Source: Pollutibacter soli (GTDB lineage Bacteria; Bacteroidota; Bacteroidia; Chitinophagales; Chitinophagaceae). Taken from it: a DNA stretch of 64,000 nucleotides. The notes under the pieces were generated by a model that was not told where the DNA came from, did no database searches, and saw only the letters and a list, made by a program, of their open reading frames with translations. Positions within the stretch are counted from its first letter, which is position 1; each line of letters starts with the position of its first letter. The position numbers were made by a program, and so were the translations under genes. This document shows, piece by piece, positions 8,880 to 17,701 of the stretch. The stretch covers positions 292,608 to 356,607 of the forward strand of contig JARJHS010000005.1 in assembly GCA_029269725.1 (NCBI GenBank), read 5' to 3'.

Positions 8880-9734
8880 ATGAAATGGATTGGCAGACGG
8901 AGTAGCTCAAATGTTGAAGATCGCAGGGGAATGTCAGGAACTGGTCTTGCAGTGGGTGGCGGTATCGGAGGTTTGATTATTTATTTAATTTTTTCATTGC
9001 TATCGGGCAACGGGATAGATCCTTCGCAGATACCTGATCTTAATCCGGGGCAGAGTAGTAGTGCGCCGATGTCAGAGGAACAAAAAGCAGAAGATGATCA
9101 ACGTGCAAATTTTGTCGGCGTAGTGCTCGCCGACACGGAAGATGTATGGTCTAAGATTTTTGCAGATAATGGCTCCCAGTACCGGAAACCAACGCTTGTA
9201 CTGTTCCGCGGACGGGTTCAATCGGGATGCGGAAATGCGAGTGCAGCATCGGGGCCTTTCTATTGCCCGCTTGACGAAAAATTATATATCGATTTATCAT
9301 TTTACGAAGAACTGCAGGAACGTTTCAAAGCGCCAGGCGATTTTGCTATGGCCTATGTAGTTGCACATGAAGTAGGGCATCATGTTCAGAAACTGATGGG
9401 CACAGCAGAAAAGGTAACCAGGATCCGTCAGCAATCCAGCGAAGCTGAAGGAAACAGATATAGTGTAATGTTGGAACTGCAGGCTGATTTTTATGCAGGG
9501 CTTTGGGCAAATCATGCGCAGAAAATGTTTTCAAGTCTTGAAGAAGGTGATATTGCGGAGGCATTGAATGCCGCGAATGCAATTGGTGATGATCGCCTGC
9601 AAAAACAGGCAACGGGAGAAGTGGTACCGGATGCATTTACTCATGGAACTTCACAACAAAGAATGTACTGGTTCAAGAAAGGTTATGAAACGGGTGATAT
9701 CAGGCAGGGAGATACATTTTCAAGTGAGAGGTGA
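8880..9734 (+). CDS. YpfJ-type neutral zinc metallopeptidase
   Basis: A 284-residue protein with a basic N-terminus (MKWIGRRSSSNVEDRRG), a single membrane segment rich in glycine (residues 21-41), a short linker and a catalytic domain. The zinc motif H-E-V-G-H-H is at H163-E164-H167. SGCGNASAASGPFYCP (115-130) and the later LELQADFYAGLWA with its acidic ligand are hallmarks of the YpfJ/putative neutral zinc metallopeptidase family. The cysteines C117 and C129 may form a disulfide. The cellular substrate is unknown. It appears to be a single-gene unit; a hairpin lies about 150 bp downstream. Confidence 0.92.
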   Translation: MKWIGRRSSSNVEDRRGMSGTGLAVGGGIGGLIIYLIFSLLSGNGIDPSQIPDLNPGQSSSAPMSEEQKAEDDQRANFVGVVLADTEDVWSKIFADNGSQYRKPTLVLFRGRVQSGCGNASAASGPFYCPLDEKLYIDLSFYEELQERFKAPGDFAMAYVVAHEVGHHVQKLMGTAEKVTRIRQQSSEAEGNRYSVMLELQADFYAGLWANHAQKMFSSLEEGDIAEALNAANAIGDDRLQKQATGEVVPDAFTHGTSQQRMYWFKKGYETGDIRQGDTFSSER

Positions 9735-9886
9735 GAAGTAGGTGAGTAGTATGAAGTAAATATTAAGCTGGAATTGAAGGTTTAAATTTATCGTTGGTGG
9801 ACATTTGATTCATCGATTTGATACAATGACCAAATAAAAGATTCCTGGTAAAGCATAGAGATTACGATCAGTTATTGGAAAAATAT

Positions 9887-9914
9887 AATAATGCAGCCCA
9901 TCGGCTGCATTATT
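9887..9914 (+). terminator. Probable terminator hairpin
   Basis: A perfect 12-bp stem AATAATGCAGCC / GGCTGCATTATT closes a four-base loop and is followed by the modest T-rich stretch GTTTAATTG. It is about 150 bp after the metallopeptidase stop codon. The T tract is weak, so efficiency is uncertain. Confidence 0.6.
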
Positions 9915-10356
9915 GTTTAATTGCAATCTGTAAGAGTCACTTAACGATGCGCCCATTCCGATCAATGAAAATGTGGCTAAAAAATATTGACTTTTAAAGT
10001 TGGAACAACAGCTAATGTCAGGCAGGGATCAGATTAATATCGAGCGACTGATGTTTATATAAGAATAAAATCTAATTTTTTTCCGAGTTACGATATACGC
10101 AATACGATCATTATTTTTCTCATGCATCATTTTCCGTCCTCCGGATGTCTTTTTGTTTTAATTATTCTCTTTGACATTTACCGGTTGAATTTCCAGGTGG
10201 TGTCCCTTCACCCCAAAATTTCCCTGCGGATCAGTAATTCCTGTTAACAGGAATGGTAAAGCTGCGTTCGTTATCGCTGGCCATACTGGGTTTACTCCCC
10301 GGGAGAATTGCACATCTGCTAACAGTTTATCAACAGTATTTTTACCGGGAAATTTA

Positions 10357-10370
10357 CATGTATATACAAG
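10357..10370 (+). promoter_or_regulatory. Regulon operator, distal SusC copy
   Basis: CATGTATATACAAG, one mismatch from the perfect palindrome CTTGTATATACAAG. It lies 132 bp upstream of the promoter-proximal copy and has no obvious -7 box beside it on the plus strand. A second site at this distance could support cooperative binding or looping (inference). Confidence 0.7.
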
Positions 10371-10488
10371 AATTTCGACGAAAAGGAACAAACGCGACTT
10401 TTTTTGCAATCGAATGAATTTTTTGAAACGCAGGCCAGTAAAGGTTTTCGCGAAAATTTACCACTCGTAAAAAAAAATTATTCAAAAA

Positions 10489-10519
10489 CATGTATATACA
10501 AGATATAATCCTATATTTG
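10489..10519 (+). promoter_or_regulatory. SusC operator and promoter
   Basis: The operator CATGTATATACAAG (10489-10502) is followed after 9 bp by TATATTTG (10512-10519), an exact match to the Bacteroidota -7 element TAnnTTTG. The operator therefore overlaps the spacer and the -33 region, where a GntR-type protein would control polymerase access. The predicted transcript has a leader of about 95 bases before the SusC ATG. Confidence 0.78.
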
Positions 10520-10618
10520 AGTGGAACAAGGGTGGCTGTATGAAATTTCCACACCGTTGTTTTAGAATTTTTCAGGGTTTCAGTTGTATTTAAATCATAG
10601 TAACCAAAAAACGATTGC

Positions 10619-13600
10619 ATGAAAAAGCAGACTGCTTGTCCTTCCCACAAGTATTTGACGACATTCGGGCGAAGAATAAGGAAAGGCTTATTCTTATCGG
10701 TATTTATGCTCACCGGGGTAGCTGCTCAGCTGACCGCGGCGCCGGAATCAGAAAACAATCTCCGGCATTTTCAACAAACAATTACGGTCACCGGTACCGT
10801 ACGGGACATGAATGGTTCGCCAGTGCCCGGCGCCTCCATCACTGTTAAAGGAACCAAACAAGGAACCACTACCAATTCGGATGGTGCATTTTCAATTGCA
10901 GTTCCTTCGGAGCAATCTGTACTCGTTGTTGAGCATACAGGTTATGTTTCACAGGAGTTCAGGGTAGGAAGTCAGCGGGCATTGGATGTTGTGCTGAACA
11001 TAAAAAATACCTCACTAGATTCAGTAGTGGTGATCGGTTATGGTACAGCACGTAAGTCTGACCTTACGGGTTCTGTTGGTGGTGTAAAACAGGCAACGCT
11101 TGCTGAAAGACCAGCGCCATCACTTGCACAGGGTCTTGCGGGCAGGATCGCGGGTGTACAGGTAAACTCAAACTCCGGTCGGCCGGGCGGAAGAAACAAC
11201 GTACGTATCCGCGGTTTCAGTTCAATCAATACTTCGAACAACCCGTTATATGTGATCGACGGAGTTGCGATGCCGGTGGGTATACAGGTGCAGGCCACAA
11301 ACGCAATTGACTATATCAACCCTGATGATATCGTTTCAGTGGAAGTATTAAAAGATGCGTCTTCAACAGCAATATATGGTGCACGCGGTGCGAATGGCGT
11401 TATCCTCGTAACTACAAGAAGAGGTCGTAACAACACTCCCGGTCGCGTAAGCTATAATGGTCAGTTCAGCACTAATACGCTGGGGCCAAATCCATACGAA
11501 GTACTCAACGCACAGCAGTACCTCGATGTTGAAGATCTGGCATATGCAAACATGGCGAAGTTTGACCCTGCAGGCTGGGCAGCGGGTAAATATACTTCAC
11601 GCAATCCTGCACTCACAAGAACGGACCCGCGTGTTTTCGATGCAAATGGTAAACCGAAATATGACACTGACTGGATGGAAGAAAGTATTCAACATAAACT
11701 TTCTCAGAACCATGATCTGAGTTTTACAGGGGGTGGCAGTACAGGTTCATACTCTATCGGTCTCGGTTATCGCGATGATCAGGGGCTGTTGCTCAATTCA
11801 TTTTTAAGAAGATATTCTGCACGTGTGGCAGCTGATGAACAGGTTAAGAAGTGGTTGAAAGTTGGCGTCACACTCAGCTATAATAATCAGGAGGAAAATA
11901 TAGTTGACCAGGATTACCAGGTGATGCGTAACATCGCTGAAGGTCTTCCTTTTCAACCTGTGAAATATGATGATGGCCGTTGGTCATGGAGTGGTGATTA
12001 TCCCTTTGCTGAGCCTTTCTGGAATCCCGTTCAGCTACTTACTGAAAGGAAATTCATTGTGAAGAGCCAGACTACCATGGGATCAATTTATTCTGATATT
12101 GATTTCACAAAAGATCTGCAGATGCGCACTGTACTGGGTGCAAATGTGTTGAACCAGGAAATTGATCAGGCAGTCAGTCGCGGCTTACAACCCAGTACTT
12201 CAGGTGGTGCAAGTATCAATAACAGTAAAGAGACTTTCTGGTCATTGGAAAACTACTTTACTTATACAAAACGCATTGGTACTGATCATGACCTGAAAGC
12301 CCTGTTGGGTCTGTCATGGCAACACCAGGATTTTAATTCTTCTGCAGTCGGTATTCAAAATTTTTCTACTGATTATTTTCAGTACAATAACCTTGGAGCA
12401 GGAAGCTTCAATCCTACTTATGGTTCCGGACGTTCTTCATTCGCATTCAACTCTTACTTTGGACGCGTTAACTATGCGTTTAAAAACAAGTACCTCGTAA
12501 CAGTAACGGGTCGTGCAGACGGTTCATCAAGATTCGGGGACAATCATAAATATGCATTCTTCCCTTCTGCAGCTTTGGCATGGAGAGTATCTGATGAAGC
12601 GTTCCTGCAGAATAATAAATTGATCTCTCACCTGAAACTCCGTACCAGCTACGGTTTGACGGGTAACTCAGAAATTCCGCCCTACACTTCGCTTTCTGTT
12701 CTTAGTTCAGGATACGTTGGAATTCTTGGTGATGCCCGTGTAGGAGGCACCGGTCTTGGTCGCCTCGCAAACCCTGATCTTCGTTGGGAGAAAACAGCAC
12801 AGTTTGATTTTGGATTCGAACTGGGCATGTTCAACAACAGGTTGAATCTTGAAGCTGATCTTTATTACAGGAAAACAACAGATATGCTGTTGGATGCGCC
12901 TGTGGCAAGAACCAGTGGTTATGCAACGATCAGGAAGAACGTAGGTTCCATGGAGAATAAAGGTCTTGAGTTGACATTGAATGCACTTGTTATCAGTCAG
13001 AAAAACTTCTCATGGAACACGGCATTCAACGTTTCCTTCAACAGGAATAAAGTCTTGTCTCTCGCCACTCCGGCTGATATCTTCGGCGTAGGCGGACCTG
13101 GTTTCACTAACCAGACAAACATAATCCGTGTAGGCGAACCCGTGGGTGCTTACTGGGGGCTTGTACGTCTCGGTACCTGGAGTGAAGCAGAAGCTGCTGA
13201 AGCTGCGAAATATACCAGCTACAGAAACGGTTTGACACTGTTGCCTGGTGATATCAAATACCTGGATGTAAACGGCGACTATGTTATCAACGATGCAGAC
13301 AGGATGATCATTGGTAATGGTTACCCGAACGCTTACGGCGGATGGGCAAATAACCTTCGTTTCAAAGACTGGGAATTCATTCTCGAACTTCAGTATTCAT
13401 TCGGTAACGACATCCTGGATCAGACTAAACACTCCAGTGAAGACCGCCAGTCATTGGCTAACAGTTATAAGAGTGTATTGAATGCATGGACTCCTCAGAA
13501 TCAGAATACACCCATCGCCCAGATCCGTGATACAAGAGCTGGTTATGTAACCAACGTGGATAGCCATTGGGTAGAGGATGGAAGTTTCATCAGAGGTAAA

Positions 13601-13840
13601 AACATTTTGCTCGCCTATAATTTCAAAGGCACAATGCTCGAGAGAATTCATATCAGTAAACTGCGTCTGTTCGCTTCCGTACAGAACTTTTTCCTGATCA
13701 CGAAGTATCCGAACGGCGATCCTGAAATTACGCTCAACACATTTGGTAACGAATCCAACAGGGTATTTGCACAGGGTCAGAACTTCCACGCATATCCTAA
13801 ATCAACCGTTTGGATGTTTGGTGTTTCTGTAGGATTCTAA
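10619..13840 (+). CDS. SusC/RagA-type TonB-linked outer membrane protein
   Basis: A 1073-residue outer-membrane transporter. After a signal peptide (ending near VAAQLTAAPE) comes a carboxypeptidase-like regulatory domain (about residues 57-135: VTGTVRDMNGSPVPGASITV through the conserved GYVSQEF). A TonB plug follows, with VVVIGYGTARKSDLTGSVGGV and the SusC hallmark NNVRIRGFSSINTSNNPLYVIDG. The remainder is the beta-barrel, ending in an aromatic-rich FGVSVGF. It imports glycan fragments with its SusD partner, energised by TonB. It is first in the operon, 27 bp before SusD, behind an operator-controlled promoter. There is no sigma/anti-sigma pair beside it, so control is probably by the GntR protein. 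Confidence 0.97.
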   Translation: MKKQTACPSHKYLTTFGRRIRKGLFLSVFMLTGVAAQLTAAPESENNLRHFQQTITVTGTVRDMNGSPVPGASITVKGTKQGTTTNSDGAFSIAVPSEQSVLVVEHTGYVSQEFRVGSQRALDVVLNIKNTSLDSVVVIGYGTARKSDLTGSVGGVKQATLAERPAPSLAQGLAGRIAGVQVNSNSGRPGGRNNVRIRGFSSINTSNNPLYVIDGVAMPVGIQVQATNAIDYINPDDIVSVEVLKDASSTAIYGARGANGVILVTTRRGRNNTPGRVSYNGQFSTNTLGPNPYEVLNAQQYLDVEDLAYANMAKFDPAGWAAGKYTSRNPALTRTDPRVFDANGKPKYDTDWMEESIQHKLSQNHDLSFTGGGSTGSYSIGLGYRDDQGLLLNSFLRRYSARVAADEQVKKWLKVGVTLSYNNQEENIVDQDYQVMRNIAEGLPFQPVKYDDGRWSWSGDYPFAEPFWNPVQLLTERKFIVKSQTTMGSIYSDIDFTKDLQMRTVLGANVLNQEIDQAVSRGLQPSTSGGASINNSKETFWSLENYFTYTKRIGTDHDLKALLGLSWQHQDFNSSAVGIQNFSTDYFQYNNLGAGSFNPTYGSGRSSFAFNSYFGRVNYAFKNKYLVTVTGRADGSSRFGDNHKYAFFPSAALAWRVSDEAFLQNNKLISHLKLRTSYGLTGNSEIPPYTSLSVLSSGYVGILGDARVGGTGLGRLANPDLRWEKTAQFDFGFELGMFNNRLNLEADLYYRKTTDMLLDAPVARTSGYATIRKNVGSMENKGLELTLNALVISQKNFSWNTAFNVSFNRNKVLSLATPADIFGVGGPGFTNQTNIIRVGEPVGAYWGLVRLGTWSEAEAAEAAKYTSYRNGLTLLPGDIKYLDVNGDYVINDADRMIIGNGYPNAYGGWANNLRFKDWEFILELQYSFGNDILDQTKHSSEDRQSLANSYKSVLNAWTPQNQNTPIAQIRDTRAGYVTNVDSHWVEDGSFIRGKNILLAYNFKGTMLERIHISKLRLFASVQNFFLITKYPNGDPEITLNTFGNESNRVFAQGQNFHAYPKSTVWMFGVSVGF

Positions 13841-13867
13841 TACTAACCTTATTAAACGAATAATCAT

Positions 13868-15409
13868 ATGTTACGTCATAAATCAAAAATAACTTCACTG
13901 GCCTTAGCGGCGCTCCTGTTTGCGGGCACGGGCTGTTCAAAGTTTCTTGACGAGCGTGATCCTTCGAATCTCACGCCGGACAATTTTTACACGATTCCGC
14001 AACATGCTGACGCAGCCATCGCTTCAGTGTACGCACAAACCAGGTTTATCGTAGGTGGTGCGAACATCATTTCAATCAACTACCAGATGGCGGATGCATT
14101 GACAGGTATTGCAAGTACCGAGTCTGCACAGAACTCCGATCTGAATAACCTGCTGGGTCTGGCACATGATGCGGGCAACCAGCACATCATCAACTGGTGG
14201 AATGGCTTGTATAACGTGATCGCACAGGCGAACCTGGTTCTTGACAAGGTTCCCGGCATTAATCCTATGGATGAGGCCACCAAAAACAAAATCCTTGGCC
14301 AGGCGGCTTTCCTCCGCGCATGGGCCTATTTTTACGCGGTACAATACTGGGGCGATGTTCCATTGATCCTGAAACCTCAGACTGCTACTTCAGAAGATTT
14401 TCTGCCTACGCGTACACCTGCATCTGCAGTTTATGATCAGATCGTATTGGATCTGAAAGCTGCTGAAGGTGCCGGATTGCCCTGGACGGATGCAACCGGT
14501 CGTGTTTCACAGGCAGCTGCAAAAGCCCTGCTGGCAAAAGTATACTTAACAATGGCAGGGTTTCCGCTGAACAAAGGCGCAGAGTATTACAAGCTGGCTG
14601 CGGACAAGGCAAAAGAAATCATCAACAATCCAGGTACAATCAACCTGTTCCCTGATTATCTTTCTATTCACACTCCTTCCAAAAAGAATACCGTTGAGCA
14701 TATCTTCCAGATTCAGTTCGTGGCAGGTATCGCCAGTAATAATGATATGCAGATTCTTTATCTGCCAAACTTCAAACCTATTACTGCTTACACTGCCAAC
14801 TTCGGTACTACAGTTCCTATTCCTCAGTTCTATAATTCTTATGAAGCTGGCGACAAAAGAACGAAAGACAGGGAAGGTTATTTCTACACTACTTATTTCC
14901 AGGGCGGCTACGGTGCATCCTATGATCTTGGTGCGCCATATATCTTCAAACATTTCGACGTAGTAGCTAACGGAAGCCCAGGGGTGCCCGGTACTGCTAA
15001 CAGCAGCCTGAATCAGCCACAGATTCGCTTTGCAGACGTATTGTTGATTTATGCCGAAGCACAGAATGAAGTGGGTGGCCCGGATCAATCAACTGTTGAC
15101 GCGCTGAAAAGAATCCGTGATCGTGCTGGGCTTTCAACACCTGCTGTCGGCAGCTTTACAAAAGAAAGTTTCCGTGAAGCAGTATGGCGCGAGCGTTGGT
15201 ATGAACTGGCATATGAAAACATTCTCTGGTTTGATATGATCAGAACAAGGAAAGTGTTCAATGTAACTACAAAAGGATTTGATGATTTCGTTGGCCATAT
15301 CAACCTGAGCACCAACAAACCTTTGGCTGAAAAACATTTGTTACTGCCATTGCCACGTCCTGAGATGCAGAACAATCCAAACCTGCAACCTCAGAATCCT
15401 GGATACTGA
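13868..15409 (+). CDS. SusD/RagB-type glycan-binding lipoprotein
   Basis: A 513-residue surface lipoprotein with lipobox A-G-T-G-C (Cys23). The N-terminal CSKFLDERDPSNLTPDNFYT, the central AFLRAWAYFYAVQYWGDVPLIL (TPR-like helices) and the C-terminal RERWYELAYENILWFDMIRTRK and LLLPLPRPEMQNNPNLQPQNPGY are all SusD signatures. It caps the SusC barrel and captures the substrate. It lies 27 bp behind SusC. A strong stem-loop follows at 15444-15474, before the DUF4185 gene. Confidence 0.97.
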   Translation: MLRHKSKITSLALAALLFAGTGCSKFLDERDPSNLTPDNFYTIPQHADAAIASVYAQTRFIVGGANIISINYQMADALTGIASTESAQNSDLNNLLGLAHDAGNQHIINWWNGLYNVIAQANLVLDKVPGINPMDEATKNKILGQAAFLRAWAYFYAVQYWGDVPLILKPQTATSEDFLPTRTPASAVYDQIVLDLKAAEGAGLPWTDATGRVSQAAAKALLAKVYLTMAGFPLNKGAEYYKLAADKAKEIINNPGTINLFPDYLSIHTPSKKNTVEHIFQIQFVAGIASNNDMQILYLPNFKPITAYTANFGTTVPIPQFYNSYEAGDKRTKDREGYFYTTYFQGGYGASYDLGAPYIFKHFDVVANGSPGVPGTANSSLNQPQIRFADVLLIYAEAQNEVGGPDQSTVDALKRIRDRAGLSTPAVGSFTKESFREAVWRERWYELAYENILWFDMIRTRKVFNVTTKGFDDFVGHINLSTNKPLAEKHLLLPLPRPEMQNNPNLQPQNPGY

Positions 15410-15443
15410 TGAATGATTTTGCGAAAATCTGATACTGGAATGT

Positions 15444-15474
15444 TCTTCCCGGTTGTGTTATTCAACCGGGAAGA
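15444..15474 (+). terminator. Strong stem-loop after SusD
   Basis: A 12-bp stem (arm core CTTCCCGGTTG / CAACCGGGAAG plus a closing T-A pair) encloses a 7-base loop. No T tract follows, so it is more likely a partial terminator or an RNA-processing/stability element. Such an element would keep SusCD transcript above that of the downstream lipoprotein genes. Confidence 0.6.
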
Positions 15475-15513
15475 TTATCCGGAAAGTTTTCTTATTGCCT
15501 GAAATAAAATATC

Positions 15514-16701
15514 ATGAAGGTCGATCAGCAATCATTTCATCGTCTTTTTCCTGTAATTGTTTCAGCGCTGATGCTGTTGTGTCAGTCCTGTAACTCCGGT
15601 AAGGATTCATCGGGAGAAACTGCAGTAACGGGAAAGGGTAAACTAAAACTCAATTTCAGGAACGATTCCATTATCAGGAAACCCAATTTTGAAGGAGACA
15701 ACTGGCATACAACCTGGGCATCTGACGGTAATCAATATGTATTGCAATGTGATGGCCAGGGTTATAACACACAGATCTGGAAACTTATTGGTAAACCATC
15801 GGACTTCAGGTTTGAAGAAGTTTTCTCGCATCCTGGTCCGAAAGAAAAGCCCCACGAGCGTTATTACGGATTCGGTATTCTCGGTGTAGGACCAAATATC
15901 TATCATTATTTTTCTACGCCTGATAAATGGTATACAGATCCTCCATGGAATTTTATCGGTACAAAACTCGTCTATTCGCCGGACACCGGAAAAACCTGGC
16001 ACAACCAGGATCAGTCTACGCCGATCGTATTTGAAGAGACCAATCAACGAAGCAAATCGAACATGGCTTTCTTCAAAGAGGAAGACAATTCATTTTCCTT
16101 ACTTACGATGTTACAGATGGGAAAAGGTTATGAAGACAATACGGACGGTTACGTATATGTGTACTCGCCAAATGGAGGAACCGAAGGTAAAATGAATCAG
16201 TTGGTGATGTTCCGCGTACCAAAAGATAAAATCCTTCAACGTGGTGAATACGAATTCTTTACTGGAACTGCAGATAACGGTAGTGCGAACTGGTCAAAAA
16301 ATATCCAGGAAAGAAAACCGGTGGCAACATTTCCTTCCGGATATGTCAACCGTTTAAAGCATCCGTATTCCTGGCATCCGAGTGTGGTGTATAATAAGCC
16401 TCTGGATATTTACATGATGTCCAACTGGGGTGTGGGGGTTGATACCTCAGGAATGTGGTTTACAAAACCTACTTATCTCGGAATATGGACTTCAAAAACA
16501 CCATGGGGGCCATGGGAACAGATTCATGAAGATAAAGCCTGGTTTCCGCCGGGAGGAACTCCTGAAGGGCAGACTTATCAGCCACAGATCATGCCGGGTT
16601 GGATAGCAGCAGATGGTAAATCATTCTGGCTTTCATGGACACAGTATCCGAAAGGATATTATTTCCAGACACAGCGGGTTGATATTGAAGTGCAGGAATG
16701 A
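15514..16701 (+). CDS. DUF4185-type secreted lipoprotein
   Basis: A 395-residue protein with a lipoprotein signal (lipobox L-C-Q-S-C, Cys26). The mature part has the repeated W-containing blades of a five-bladed propeller of the DUF4185/GH43-like type: DNWHTTWASDGNQYVLQCDG, TKLVYSPDTGKTW, KHPYSWHPSVVYNKPLDIYMMSNWG, TSKTPWGPWEQI and SFWLSWTQYPKGYYFQTQRV. Members of DUF4185 have been linked to arabinan/arabinofuranoside cleavage in actinobacteria and to unknown roles in Bacteroidota. Activity is not proven here. It follows SusD by 104 bp and is a likely part of the same utilisation locus, with a second family member at 17702. Confidence 0.75.
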   Translation: MKVDQQSFHRLFPVIVSALMLLCQSCNSGKDSSGETAVTGKGKLKLNFRNDSIIRKPNFEGDNWHTTWASDGNQYVLQCDGQGYNTQIWKLIGKPSDFRFEEVFSHPGPKEKPHERYYGFGILGVGPNIYHYFSTPDKWYTDPPWNFIGTKLVYSPDTGKTWHNQDQSTPIVFEETNQRSKSNMAFFKEEDNSFSLLTMLQMGKGYEDNTDGYVYVYSPNGGTEGKMNQLVMFRVPKDKILQRGEYEFFTGTADNGSANWSKNIQERKPVATFPSGYVNRLKHPYSWHPSVVYNKPLDIYMMSNWGVGVDTSGMWFTKPTYLGIWTSKTPWGPWEQIHEDKAWFPPGGTPEGQTYQPQIMPGWIAADGKSFWLSWTQYPKGYYFQTQRVDIEVQE

Positions 16702-16911
16702 GGTGACTGCTTGTATGGAAAGCGAGTCAATAACAGGGAATTTTTGCTCTTAAATAAAGTCATATTCAGTCGTCTAATACGGTTAATAGTAAGTTGCGGT
16801 ATTTCTATACCGGAACTTCTTTTTTACGTTTCACGTTAAACGTTGAACGTTCAACCTAGCTTCTTCCCCCGCGGCTAGGGTTTCTTTGCCTGTTCTTAAT
16901 CATATTCTACA

Positions 16912-17661
16912 ATGAGAAAAATATTCGCTGGTTTACCTATTGCACTTTTTTTTAGCCTGACAGTTTCTGCACAGACTGAACCTGAAATGATCAAAGTGAA
17001 AGGAGGATCTTTTATGATGGGTGATAGTAAAGGTGGTGGTGATCCCGATGAAAAGCCCGTTCACAAGGTTACGCTATCGGATTATGAAATTGGTAAAACA
17101 GAAATTACGGTTAAGCAATGGCGTGAGTATACTACGCTCGCGAATCTGAAGATGCCTGATGCGCCCGCCTGGGGCTGGAATGATGATCATCCGATGGTAA
17201 ACGTAACCTGGGAAGAAGCAACAGCCTATTGCGTATGGCTGAGTGGCAAAACCGGCAAAGTATATCGTCTGCCAACAGAAGCCGAATGGGAATATGCTGC
17301 CCGTGGCGGAGCTTCCTCAAAAAATAATTTGTATGCAGGGAGTAATGAGCTGGACGAAGTTGGATGGTATCGTGAGAACAGTAAAGGATCAACGCACCCC
17401 GTAGCCGGGAAGAAAGCAAATGAGCTGGGCATTTTCGATATGAGTGGAAATGCATGGGAATGGTGCAGCGACCTTTTGGATGAATACAGTGCATCCCCGG
17501 CAACAAATCCAACAGGTTCAACAAATAGTGTTTTCAGAATCAGGAGGGGAGGAAGTTGGGATGATATTGCCAAACGAGCCAGACCGACTTATCGTATTGG
17601 TAATTCTCCACGGAGAAGTTATCATTCACTTGGCTTCAGAGTAGTCCGTGCTTCCAGGTAA
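16912..17661 (+). CDS. SUMF1/FGE-sulfatase-domain protein without active-site cysteines
   Basis: A 249-residue exported protein (signal peptide ending LTVSAQ) made of one SUMF1 domain: MIKVKGGSFMMGD, KPVHKVTLSDYEIGKTEITVKQW, PMVNVTWEEATAYCVWL, RLPTEAEWEYAARGG, FDMSGNAWEW and the C-terminal LGFRVVR. True formylglycine-generating enzymes carry two catalytic cysteines in the segment after RGGS. Here residues 213-228 read G-G-S-W-D-D-I-A-K-R-A-R-P-T-Y-R and contain none. No sulfatase is encoded in the window. It is therefore better regarded as a binding or structural member of the fold than as a sulfatase activator. It lies between the two DUF4185 lipoproteins. Confidence 0.88.
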   Translation: MRKIFAGLPIALFFSLTVSAQTEPEMIKVKGGSFMMGDSKGGGDPDEKPVHKVTLSDYEIGKTEITVKQWREYTTLANLKMPDAPAWGWNDDHPMVNVTWEEATAYCVWLSGKTGKVYRLPTEAEWEYAARGGASSKNNLYAGSNELDEVGWYRENSKGSTHPVAGKKANELGIFDMSGNAWEWCSDLLDEYSASPATNPTGSTNSVFRIRRGGSWDDIAKRARPTYRIGNSPRRSYHSLGFRVVRASR

Positions 17662-17701
17662 TAAATCATTCTTCGTTGTAAACAAGTATAAATCATGACT
17701 C

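Larger units (their letters stand above)
9735..10618. other. Upstream region of the SusCD operon
   Basis: This 884-bp gap holds a hairpin at 9887-9914, two copies of the regulon operator (10357 and 10489) and the SusC promoter. A leftward frame at 10158-10409 (83 residues, ending in KGHHLEIQPVNVKENN) looks slightly protein-like in its C-terminal half, but it has no recognisable family, and the operator at 10357 falls inside it. It may be a decayed remnant. Confidence 0.6.

Noticed and set aside
14546-15088. 180-residue leftward frame
   Set aside because: Antisense shadow of SusD.
16912-17661. Functional sulfatase-activating formylglycine-generating enzyme
   Set aside because: The catalytic cysteine segment (residues 213-228) has no cysteine, and there is no sulfatase in the window.
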